Translations under genes and position numbers: made by a program
In this document: positions 1-5,380 of the stretch, piece after piece
How the letters are laid out: every line of letters begins with the position of its first letter
How positions within the stretch are numbered: the first letter of the stretch is position 1
DNA from: an uncultured Gemmatimonadota bacterium
GTDB taxonomy: Bacteria; Gemmatimonadota; Gemmatimonadetes; Gemmatimonadales; GWC2-71-9
Direction: 5' to 3'
DNA: 5,380 nt
Assembly: GCA_913009915.1 (NCBI GenBank)
Contig: CAJVYZ010000226.1
Location: 1-5,380, forward strand
The notes under the pieces: model-generated
Database searches by the model: none
What the model saw: only the letters and a program-made list of their open reading frames with translations
What the model was told of the DNA's origin: nothing

Positions 1-1292
1 ATCTGCTCCTCGCCCATCAGATAGCGCAGAGTGTTCTTGAGTTTGGTGAGCTGAATGAAGAGATCGTGCTCGGGATAGAGTCCGGGCACCGTCTGGGGAC
101 TCTTGAAGTAGAACGATAGCCACTCCTGAACGCCCCCCATGCCTGCCCGCTGCCCCAAGTCCATGAACAGCACCAAGTCGAGCATGAGCGGCGCGGCCAA
201 AATGGAATCGCGACACAGGAAATCCACCTTGATCTGCATCGGGTAGCCCAGCCACCCGAAAATGTCGATGTTGTCCCACCCTTCCTTGTTATCGGCTCGC
301 GGCGGGTAGTAGTTGATGCGGACCTTGTGGTACATGTCCTGGTACAGATCCGGGTACTTGTCGGGCTGGAGGATGTAGTCGAGCACGCCCAGCTTGGATT
401 CTTCCTTGGTCTTGAACGACTCCGGATCGTCGAGCACCTCGCCGTCGCGGTTCCCCAGAATGTTGGTCGAGAACCAGCCGGCCACACCCAGCAAGCGGGC
501 CTTGAACATCGGCGCCAGAACCGTCTTGATGAGGGTCTGGCCGGTCTTGTAGTCCTTGCCGCAAATGGGGACGCCGCGCTCCGCGGCGAGGGTAGCCAAC
601 GCCGGTACGTCGACAGCCAGGTTCGGCGCCCCGTTGGCGAAGGGGACGCCTTCCATGATGGCGGCGTAGGCGTACAGCATGGCGGGTGAGACTTCCGGGT
701 CGTTGTCGTCCATCCCCTTTTCGAACGCCTCGAGCGTCTGGTGTACCGGGCCGGGGGCGATGAACACCTCGGTGGAGGCTGACCACGCCATCACCACGCG
801 GTCGCACCCGTTGGCGGCCTTGAAGTCCCGAATGTCTTGCCGGAGGGCTTCGGCTAGTTCTCGCTTGGTGGCGGCGGACTTGACGTTGACCCCTTCCAGG
901 TTCTTGACGTACTCCGAGCTGAACACTGCCGGCATCGGCTTGATCACCTCGAGCGCGTCCTTGATGGGGTCGAGGTGCTCCCACCGATTGAGGACGCCAC
1001 AGTGCAGTGCTGCTTCATAGGCGTTGGCCGGCAGCGGGTCCCAGGCCCCGATGACGAGGTCGTCGAGCGACGCGAGCGGGACGAACTCCTTGATCAGAGG
1101 CACGCGCGATTCCGTCCGCTTGCCCAGCCGGATGGTGCCCATCTGCGTGAGCGATCCGATCGGCTTGGCCATCCCGCGGCGGGACAACTCCACACCGGCG
1201 ATGAACGTCGTGGTGACGGCACCTAGGCCGACGCACAGAACCCCCAGCTTTCCGGTAGCCAGCTCGATTGGTCGAGCGTTAGCAGGTGTCAC
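1..1292 (-). CDS. ino1: Inositol-3-phosphate synthase (myo-inositol-1-phosphate synthase), 3' end cut by window edge
   Basis: NAD-dependent cytosolic enzyme that isomerises glucose 6-phosphate to 1L-myo-inositol 1-phosphate, the entry step to inositol lipids and other inositol compounds. The reading frame stays open for 430 codons plus two bases and leaves the window before a stop. Visible landmarks are the glycine-rich Rossmann segment VGLGAVTTT (residues 21-29), SASTEV (171-176), the family signature GKDYKTGQT (245-253), GNRDGEVL (280-287), SKLGVLDYIL (299-308) and a YYPPRADNKEGWDNIDIFGW block (328-347). From memory, bacterial homologues of this type are about 430-440 residues, so only a few C-terminal residues should be missing. 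The GTG start at 1292 is chosen because an AAGGA lies 8 nt upstream and the Rossmann motif follows at the expected distance. It begins 2 nt after the phosphatidyltransferase stop, so the two are probably co-transcribed and translationally coupled. The family call is very secure; the gene symbol is by homology. Confidence 0.95.
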   Translation of the reverse strand, partial: MTPANARPIELATGKLGVLCVGLGAVTTTFIAGVELSRRGMAKPIGSLTQMGTIRLGKRTESRVPLIKEFVPLASLDDLVIGAWDPLPANAYEAALHCGVLNRWEHLDPIKDALEVIKPMPAVFSSEYVKNLEGVNVKSAATKRELAEALRQDIRDFKAANGCDRVVMAWSASTEVFIAPGPVHQTLEAFEKGMDDNDPEVSPAMLYAYAAIMEGVPFANGAPNLAVDVPALATLAAERGVPICGKDYKTGQTLIKTVLAPMFKARLLGVAGWFSTNILGNRDGEVLDDPESFKTKEESKLGVLDYILQPDKYPDLYQDMYHKVRINYYPPRADNKEGWDNIDIFGWLGYPMQIKVDFLCRDSILAAPLMLDLVLFMDLGQRAGMGGVQEWLSFYFKSPQTVPGLYPEHDLFIQLTKLKNTLRYLMGEEQ

Positions 1293-1294
1293 GG

Positions 1295-1975
1295 CTAAGA
1301 TCCTTTCGTGATGGTATCGAGCGCCTCGGAGGCGGCGTCAGTTCCTCGACGAGCCTGGGCGCCTTCGGTAATGGAATAGATATGGACGATCCGCTGCCCG
1401 ATGGTGATGGCCGACAGCAGCGACAACACAGCCACGATCGAGGACAGCACCAGCCCCCCGGGACCAGGGCCCACGATGAGCGCGGCCCCGCCGATGCCCA
1501 CGATACGCTCGGCCCGCTGGGCGATTCCCACCCGACATTCCAACCCCAGACCCTCGGCCCGGGCCCGCGTGTACGACACTACCAGGGAGGTAAGGATGGC
1601 CACCATGCACAATACGACGGCGACATTCCGATAGGCGATGTCGGGAGCGGTCATGAAAAACAGGCCGATCCCGATGAAGGTAGCGCCGTCGCCGATACGG
1701 TCGAGGGTCGAGTCGTAGAACGCGCCGAATTTCGACGTCGCGCCGGTGCGGCGCGCCACGGCTCCATCGAACGTGTCGACCACACCGCTCAGGAGTAGGA
1801 GGAAGCCACCCAGCCGAATCGACCCCATGCCGAACGCTACCGCGGAAGCGATCACCAATCCGAGACCGATCGTGGTGATGGTGTTCGGCCTGACCCCCAT
1901 CCGCACCAGACCCCCGATGAGCGGGTCGACGATGGCGAAGAACACTCGTTCCAGGCCGGGAGGAACGAGTTTCAT
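1295..1975 (-). CDS. CDP-alcohol phosphatidyltransferase, probably phosphatidylinositol-phosphate synthase
   Basis: Integral membrane enzyme of 226 residues that transfers a phosphatidyl group from a CDP-linked lipid to an alcohol. The family motif D-x2-D-G-x2-A-R-x8-G-x3-D-x3-D is perfect: D67, D70, G71, A74, R75, G84, D88 and D92. These aspartates bind metal and catalyse transfer in known members. Hydrophobic stretches near 31-50, 54-66, 97-109, 117-135, 155-170 and 174-193 fit the usual six helices. The segment SYTRARAEGLGLE (134-146) resembles the SYxKARAE segment of actinobacterial phosphatidylinositol-phosphate synthases, with Arg137 where those have Lys. That likeness, plus the inositol-phosphate synthase gene 2 nt downstream, favours inositol phosphate as acceptor. 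Phosphatidylglycerophosphate synthase and archaetidylinositol-type enzymes remain alternatives. The ATG at 1975 is the only reasonable start because an in-frame TAG lies a few codons upstream. No Shine-Dalgarno precedes it. Confidence 0.92.
   Translation of the reverse strand: MKLVPPGLERVFFAIVDPLIGGLVRMGVRPNTITTIGLGLVIASAVAFGMGSIRLGGFLLLLSGVVDTFDGAVARRTGATSKFGAFYDSTLDRIGDGATFIGIGLFFMTAPDIAYRNVAVVLCMVAILTSLVVSYTRARAEGLGLECRVGIAQRAERIVGIGGAALIVGPGPGGLVLSSIVAVLSLLSAITIGQRIVHIYSITEGAQARRGTDAASEALDTITKGS
1301..1305 (-). promoter_or_regulatory. Ribosome binding site of the inositol-phosphate synthase gene
   Basis: On the minus strand AAGGA (within CGAAAGGA) stands 8 nt before the GTG at 1292. It lies inside the last codons of the upstream phosphatidyltransferase gene (Lys-Gly-Ser-stop). 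It is the clearest Shine-Dalgarno sequence in the window. It decides the GTG start and fits translational coupling across the 2-nt junction. Confidence 0.75.
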
Positions 1976-1984
1976 CGAGGAGCC

Positions 1985-1990
1985 ATTCTA
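1985..1990 (-). promoter_or_regulatory. Possible -10 element for a leaderless transcript of the phosphatidyltransferase-ino1 pair
   Basis: The 93-nt gap at 1976-2068 separates the namZ stop from this ATG. On the minus strand it contains TAGAAT, one mismatch from the TATAAT consensus, with 9 nt between it and the ATG at 1975. Transcription from there would start within about three bases of the start codon. This matches the absence of any Shine-Dalgarno sequence. No convincing -35 hexamer occurs at 16-18 nt upstream (only TTGGGA at 14 nt). A single hexamer match in an otherwise GC-rich gap is modest evidence. Confidence 0.3.
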
Positions 1991-2068
1991 TGCAACTGTG
2001 GTTCTCCCAACGGGTTCTGCCTTCCAAATTCGGGCCGAAAGGATAACCCTCACCGAGAGGAAGGGCAA

Positions 2069-3313
2069 TCAGGGCCGGTATAGCAAATAGGGCGTCACCT
2101 GAGCCTCGAACCGCTCCAGCGACCCGGGCCAGGCCGACACTATGGTCCGGGCATCCGCCCCCCCGGCCACCGCTTCCCGCAACGCCGGTCCGCCGGCCAA
2201 GCGGTCGAAGGCGGCGTCGAACCAGCCGATGTCGTCACCATGGAGTTGCCACACGGCAGTGAGGAGGTGTACCGCCGTCACTGTGGGGTCGTAGGTGGAA
2301 CGATCGGTGACCCGCAGCCGAATCCCCGGCAGGGTCCGGCCAGGAAACTTGTCGTCCCCGGGGTCGCTTGGAATGAAGGCGACCCCCTCGAAGACCACTC
2401 CGGGGATGTCTGCGGCGCGCACGGTGTTCAAGACAGCAACCGTATCGAGCCACGGTGCGCCGATCTGCTCGAACGGCGCCGAGCTGCCGCGGCCGACCGA
2501 TAATGCCGTGCCTTCGAACAGACACAACCCCGGGTAGTGGAACAGGCTTTCCAGCGTCGGCAAATTGGGACTGGGGCGAATGAATGGCAGCCCGGTCTGA
2601 TCGAAGGCCATCGATCGGTCCCAGCCGTCCATCGGAACCACGGTGAGATCGACGTCGATGGCGAGTTCTTCTTGGGCCATGAGCGCCTGCTCGCCGAGGG
2701 TCAGCCCGTGTCGCATCGGCACCGACAACAGTCCCACCGCCGATCGCTGGTCGGGACCATTGATATTCCCCTGGCGGCGGCCGCCTATGGGATTGGGTCG
2801 ATCGAGCACCAGCACCGGGATGCCCGCCGCGCCCGCCGCGCGCATGACGCTGGCTGTGGTAGTGATGTAGGTGAAGTATCGTGCCCCGGCGTCGGGCAGA
2901 TCGACGACCATGACGTCGATTCCGGCAAGCATTTCGGGAGTCGGGGACGACGTCCGGCCGTAGAGGCTATAGATTGGAAGGCCGGTGGCGCTGTCGACGG
3001 AATGACCGACGGCTTCCCCCGGGGCTGCCGCACCGCGGAAACCGTGCTCGGGGCTGAACAGCGCTTCGATGACGAGGCCGGCTGATTGCAGACGTTCGAC
3101 GTCATGCACTCCATCAGCATCGACCCCGGCGTGATTGCTGACCAAGCCGATGCGGCGCCCGGCCACCAGATGAAGGCTGTCGGACAGGAGCACGTCGATC
3201 CCTGGCCGCACGGTGGGGCGGGCGGTTTCAAGCGCGCCATCGGGCGCGCGGCCGCAACCGGCTGCCCCGACGACCAACCCTAACAGTGCGAGAGTGTAGT
3301 GCAGCGTTTTCAT
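2069..3313 (-). CDS. namZ: NamZ-like exo-beta-N-acetylmuramidase (DUF1343/GH171), lipoprotein
   Basis: Characterised members of this family remove MurNAc from the non-reducing ends of peptidoglycan fragments. The 414-residue protein starts with MKTLHYTLALLGLVVGAAGC, a lipoprotein signal with A-A-G-C ending at Cys20, so it is probably membrane-anchored outside the cytoplasm. Family blocks in order: GLVSNHAGVD (56-65), FSPEHGFRG (86-94), GLPIYSLYG (111-119), VVDLPDAGARYFTYI (136-150), DRPNPIGG (171-178), VPMRHGLTLGEQA (198-210), RPSPNLPTLES (246-256) and YPGLCLFEGTALSVGRGSSAPFE between 260 and 282. All are close to the DUF1343 pattern and nothing looks missing. The ATG at 3313 is preferred over an ATG at 3394, because it puts the signal peptide at the N terminus and has AGGA 4 nt upstream (3318-3321). 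The start overlaps the divergent GH3 gene by 15 bp. Family assignment is firm; muramidase activity is inferred from homology and from the NagZ-like neighbour. Confidence 0.93.
   Translation of the reverse strand: MKTLHYTLALLGLVVGAAGCGRAPDGALETARPTVRPGIDVLLSDSLHLVAGRRIGLVSNHAGVDADGVHDVERLQSAGLVIEALFSPEHGFRGAAAPGEAVGHSVDSATGLPIYSLYGRTSSPTPEMLAGIDVMVVDLPDAGARYFTYITTTASVMRAAGAAGIPVLVLDRPNPIGGRRQGNINGPDQRSAVGLLSVPMRHGLTLGEQALMAQEELAIDVDLTVVPMDGWDRSMAFDQTGLPFIRPSPNLPTLESLFHYPGLCLFEGTALSVGRGSSAPFEQIGAPWLDTVAVLNTVRAADIPGVVFEGVAFIPSDPGDDKFPGRTLPGIRLRVTDRSTYDPTVTAVHLLTAVWQLHGDDIGWFDAAFDRLAGGPALREAVAGGADARTIVSAWPGSLERFEAQVTPYLLYRP
3232..3249. repeat. 7-bp perfect inverted repeat with 4-nt loop upstream of the GH3 gene
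   Basis: GCGCGCC (3232-3238) and GGCGCGC (3243-3249) are exact reverse complements around ATCG. The repeat sits 50 bp before the GH3 start, inside the codons for Gly-Arg-Ala-Pro-Asp-Gly-Ala just after the lipidated cysteine of namZ. It could form a strong hairpin in namZ mRNA or be an operator for the GH3 promoter. In DNA this GC-rich it may be chance. Confidence 0.35.
3299..3313. other. Head-to-head 15-bp overlap of namZ and nagZ start regions
   Basis: The GH3 gene begins with GTG at 3299 on the plus strand and namZ begins with ATG at 3313 on the minus strand, so their first five codons lie on opposite strands of the same DNA. Both starts are needed to keep their signal peptides. An in-frame TAA at 3281-3283 prevents an earlier GH3 start. 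The next GH3 start candidate is GTG at 3386, which would delete the signal peptide. As a result, the promoter of each gene must lie within the coding sequence of the other. Confidence 0.7.
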
Positions 3314-5047
3314 GGGATCCTGTGGTGTGTCTGTGGCGCGTTCATTCTGGGGGCACCGCAGGCCAGTGGTCAGACAGCGGATGGCGTGAGACATCCTTCG
3401 GCCGGAGTGGCCGGTATCGACGGACTAATGCAATCGCTCGATACCCGGCAGAAGGTAGCACAGATCGTGGTGCCCTGGTTGCCGGGGTCTTACGCCGCGT
3501 TCGACGCGGAGGCGTTGGACAAGGCGCGCATGTGGATCGACTCGCTCCAGATCGGCGGGTTGATCATTTCGGTCGGTTCACCGCTGGACGTGGCCGCCAA
3601 ACTGAACTACCTGCAGGGGCGCTCGAGGTTGCCGTTGTTGGTCGCCGCCGACCTCGAATCCGGTACCGCCATCCGGCTCCTGGGCGGCACACCGTTCCCC
3701 CGGAATATGGGGGTGGCCGCGGCCGGAGGTGAACTGGACGCGTATCAAGTCGGCCGGATCAGCGCCCTCGAAGGGCGGGCGGTGGGCATTCACATGGCCT
3801 ATGCGCCGGTGGCCGACGTGAATAACAACCCCGACAACCCGATCATCAACGTCCGGTCGTACGGTGAGGATCCCAACCAGGTGGCACGACTGGTGGCCGC
3901 GGAAATTCGCGGCATGCGAGACCACGGCATGCTGTCGACCGCCAAGCACTTCCCCGGACATGGTGATACCGGCACCGACTCCCACATCGAACTCCCGGTC
4001 ATCACGGCCGGCTGGGACCGACTGGATTCGCTGGAACTGGTACCGTTCCGGGCCGCCATCGCCGCCGGGGTGACCGCGGTGATGAGCGCCCACATCGCCG
4101 TCCCCGGGTTCAACGGCAGCAACTCTCGGCCGGCCACCCTGGCACCCGACATCCTGACCGGTATCCTGCGGGACTCGCTCGGGTTCGAGGGCCTCATCGT
4201 CACCGACGCGCTGAACATGGCGGGTGTGGTACGCCGCTATGGCGCGGGCGAATCGGCGGTCATGGCGCTTCTGGCCGGCGCCGATCTCCTGCTGCAGCCC
4301 GGCGACCCTGCCATCGCCATCGACGCGGTGGTACAAGCGGTGGCAGCCGGCCGCATCTCCCAGGAACGGCTCGACCGGTCGGTGCGCCGCATGCTGGCCC
4401 TCAAGCAGCAGCAGGGGCTGTTCCACCGGCGGCTGGTGGACCTCGACCGTATCCCGACGGTCGTTGGATCCGCAGCCTTCCAGGCCATAGCCAGAGACAT
4501 CACCGAGCGCTCGCTCGTCCTGGTTAAGGACAGTACCGACCTGGTCGGGTCGTTCAAGAACGCGCGCCAGGTGTCGATCGTCGATCTGTCCAAAGACGGC
4601 CAGCAGAGCTTGGGCAACACCCTCTTGGGGAAGCTCCGGGAGGCCGGGATGACGGTACGTTCATTCCGATTGTACCCCGCCAGTGGGGCGGCTAGTTACG
4701 ACTCGGCGCGAGCGGTGATCCGCCAGGCACCGGTCACCATCTTCATGACCGCCGTCCGCCCGGTGTCGGGCGAGGGGAACATCGACCTCCCGCCCGCCGC
4801 AGCGGAGTTGATCGAAACGACCGCCCGCTGGAACCCCACCATCCTGGTCTCCCTCGGCTCACCATACCTGATCAGGGACCTGGACGGAGTCCACGCCTAC
4901 GTTCTGGGATGGGCCAACCGGCGGATGACCGAGGAGGCCTTGGCACGGGCCCTCCTGGGCGAGGTGCCGTTCACCGGGAAGCTCCCTATCACGGTCCCGC
5001 CCCGCTACCCCCTCGGCGCCGGACTCACCACCGGTGCCACCCACTAA
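3299..5047 (+). CDS. nagZ: Secreted NagZ-like GH3 beta-N-acetylglucosaminidase
   Basis: Glycoside hydrolase family 3 enzyme expected to release GlcNAc from the non-reducing ends of peptidoglycan fragments. It has 582 residues: a hydrophobic N terminus (7-17) followed by Ala-Pro-Gln-Ala-Ser-Gly, which looks like a Sec signal; a TIM-barrel domain at about 40-385; and a C-terminal alpha/beta domain at about 390-570. The NagZ signature KHFPGHGDTGTDSH (216-229) is complete. By analogy with the known Asp-His dyad, D227 and H229 are the acid/base pair, and D303 in VTDALNM is the nucleophile. SYGEDP (187-192) is a substrate-site block. Size and two-domain layout resemble B. subtilis NagZ (about 640 residues) rather than the single-domain cytosolic E. 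coli enzyme (341). The GTG at 3299 has only a weak GAGAG 4 nt upstream. The gene overlaps the next one by 14 bp. Another beta-hexosaminidase substrate is possible, but the namZ neighbour supports peptidoglycan. Confidence 0.93.
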   Translation: MQRFHGILWCVCGAFILGAPQASGQTADGVRHPSAGVAGIDGLMQSLDTRQKVAQIVVPWLPGSYAAFDAEALDKARMWIDSLQIGGLIISVGSPLDVAAKLNYLQGRSRLPLLVAADLESGTAIRLLGGTPFPRNMGVAAAGGELDAYQVGRISALEGRAVGIHMAYAPVADVNNNPDNPIINVRSYGEDPNQVARLVAAEIRGMRDHGMLSTAKHFPGHGDTGTDSHIELPVITAGWDRLDSLELVPFRAAIAAGVTAVMSAHIAVPGFNGSNSRPATLAPDILTGILRDSLGFEGLIVTDALNMAGVVRRYGAGESAVMALLAGADLLLQPGDPAIAIDAVVQAVAAGRISQERLDRSVRRMLALKQQQGLFHRRLVDLDRIPTVVGSAAFQAIARDITERSLVLVKDSTDLVGSFKNARQVSIVDLSKDGQQSLGNTLLGKLREAGMTVRSFRLYPASGAASYDSARAVIRQAPVTIFMTAVRPVSGEGNIDLPPAAAELIETTARWNPTILVSLGSPYLIRDLDGVHAYVLGWANRRMTEEALARALLGEVPFTGKLPITVPPRYPLGAGLTTGATH

Positions 5048-5342
5048 CGCGGAGCGCCACCAGCGAGCGAGGGCGGCCGCCACGGTACTCCTTGCCGGCA
5101 CGGTGCTGGCGGCCTGCGGCGGTGTGCCCCCCGTGCCGACGCCTGCCCCGGAAGGGGAACTCGCCGGACTCGACTGGAGTGCCACGACAGCGTTTCTCGA
5201 CTCCGCCGCAGCCAGCGGCGCCATGCCAGGGGCGGTGCTGGGGGTCAGCTACCGCGGCGCGCGACTCAGCTACGGCACGGGGCGATTGGGCCTGGATGAT
5301 CCGACCCGTCCCGACGCCAACACGGTGTACGACCTGGCGTCG
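5034..5342 (+). CDS. Beta-lactamase-family (S12/AmpC-type) serine hydrolase lipoprotein, 5' fragment only
   Basis: The first 103 codons are present. The N terminus carries Arg residues (8, 11, 13), a hydrophobic run and a textbook lipobox Leu-Ala-Ala-Cys with Cys28, followed by a Pro-rich linker, so the product should be a lipid-anchored extracytoplasmic protein. Residues 63-103 contain AMPGAVLGVSYRG, YGTGRLGL and NTVYDLAS, the opening of the PF00144 fold. In this family DLAS is normally followed by x-T-K, making Ser103 the probable nucleophile of the SxxK motif. The DNA after codon 103 is sequencing adapter, so the rest is lost by assembly and not by mutation. GTG at 5034 is chosen because it places the signal peptide correctly; it overlaps the end of nagZ by 14 bp with only a weak upstream GGA, suggesting translational coupling. 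By context it may be an AmiE-like N-acetylmuramyl-L-alanine amidase as in B. subtilis; an esterase or a DD-peptidase is also possible. Confidence 0.85.
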
Positions 5343-5380
5343 AGATCGGAAGAGCACACGTCTGAACTCCAGTCACACTG
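5343..5380 (+). other. Untrimmed Illumina TruSeq adapter plus partial index (artefact)
   Basis: From 5343 the sequence begins with AGATCGGAAGAGC and continues through ACACGTCTGAACTCCAGTCAC to 5376. This is the complete standard 34-base TruSeq read-1 adapter stem. The last four bases, ACTG (5377-5380), stand where the sample index begins. These 38 bases are not part of the organism. On the minus strand they create a false start (GTG-CTC-TTC-CGA-TCT) for an open frame at 5357-5025 that is not a gene. Confidence 0.98.

Noticed and set aside
289..984. Minus-strand open frame of 231 codons at the left end
   Set aside because: It is out of frame with the clearly conserved inositol-phosphate synthase on the same strand; its Arg/Gly/Pro-rich composition is that of a shadow frame.
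1286..1798. Plus-strand open frame of 170 codons
   Set aside because: Antisense to the phosphatidyltransferase, with a low-complexity composition and no family resemblance.
1972..1986. Four-codon minus-strand mini-ORF (Met-Ala-Pro-Arg-stop) whose TGA overlaps the phosphatidyltransferase ATG
   Set aside because: It has no ribosome binding site, and its ATG overlaps the candidate -10 element, so it would not be transcribed if that promoter is used. It is probably chance.
2044..2066. Possible terminator after namZ on the minus strand
   Set aside because: Only a 4-bp CCTC/GAGG stem can form and no T-run follows it, so a rho-independent terminator is not supported. The upstream gene may simply read through.
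3314..3394. N-terminal extension of NamZ from the ATG at 3394 (27 extra residues)
   Set aside because: It would bury the lipoprotein signal peptide inside the protein and enlarge the overlap with nagZ to 96 bp. The ATG at 3313 has AGGA upstream and a correct signal layout.
3578..4426. Long minus-strand open frame (282 codons) inside nagZ
   Set aside because: It is antisense to the conserved GH3 barrel, shows no recognisable motif, and is the kind of long shadow frame expected in GC-rich coding DNA.
5025..5357. Minus-strand open frame of 110 codons at the right end
   Set aside because: Its start codon and first residues lie in the sequencing adapter, and the rest is antisense to the serine hydrolase and the end of nagZ.
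1..5380. tRNA, rRNA, CRISPR array, insertion sequence, phage or toxin-antitoxin genes
   Set aside because: Looked for on both strands; no cloverleaf-like segment, regular repeat array, terminal inverted repeats or transposase-like protein was seen.

Overview
The window is GC-rich and densely coded, with short or overlapping gene junctions and frequent GTG starts. It looks like one end of an assembled (probably metagenomic) contig from a GC-rich Gram-negative-type bacterium. The protein set (a bacterial myo-inositol-phosphate synthase beside a CDP-alcohol phosphatidyltransferase, a lipoprotein GH171/DUF1343 enzyme, a secreted two-domain GH3 enzyme and a lipoprotein serine hydrolase) would fit Gemmatimonadota or a related phylum. 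That placement comes from gene content and general resemblance only.

Left part (1-1975, minus strand): two genes 2 nt apart. The upstream gene is a six-helix CDP-alcohol phosphatidyltransferase with a perfect family motif. The downstream gene is inositol-3-phosphate synthase, cut by the left edge after 430 residues. The synthase makes inositol phosphate from glucose 6-phosphate, and the membrane enzyme could join it to CDP-diacylglycerol. The pair therefore reads as a bacterial phosphatidylinositol-phosphate module. A 93-nt gap (1976-2068) precedes it and holds a possible -10 element for a leaderless transcript.

Middle and right part (2069-5342): three genes for exo-acting peptidoglycan turnover. 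A NamZ-like exo-beta-N-acetylmuramidase lipoprotein runs on the minus strand. A NagZ-like GH3 beta-N-acetylglucosaminidase with a signal peptide runs on the plus strand. The two start codons face each other and their coding sequences overlap head to head by 15 bp. The GH3 gene overlaps by 14 bp the start of a third gene, a lipoprotein of the beta-lactamase/S12-type serine hydrolase family. The trio recalls the Bacillus subtilis namZ-nagZ-amiE (ybbC-ybbD-ybbE) recycling cluster, here placed outside the cytoplasmic membrane by two lipoprotein signals and one Sec-type signal.

Right end (5343-5380): this is not genomic DNA. It is the Illumina TruSeq read-1 adapter followed by four index bases, and it replaces the serine hydrolase gene directly after the codon for its probable catalytic serine. 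No tRNA, rRNA, CRISPR array, insertion sequence or phage gene is visible, and no stretch longer than 300 bases lacks a gene.
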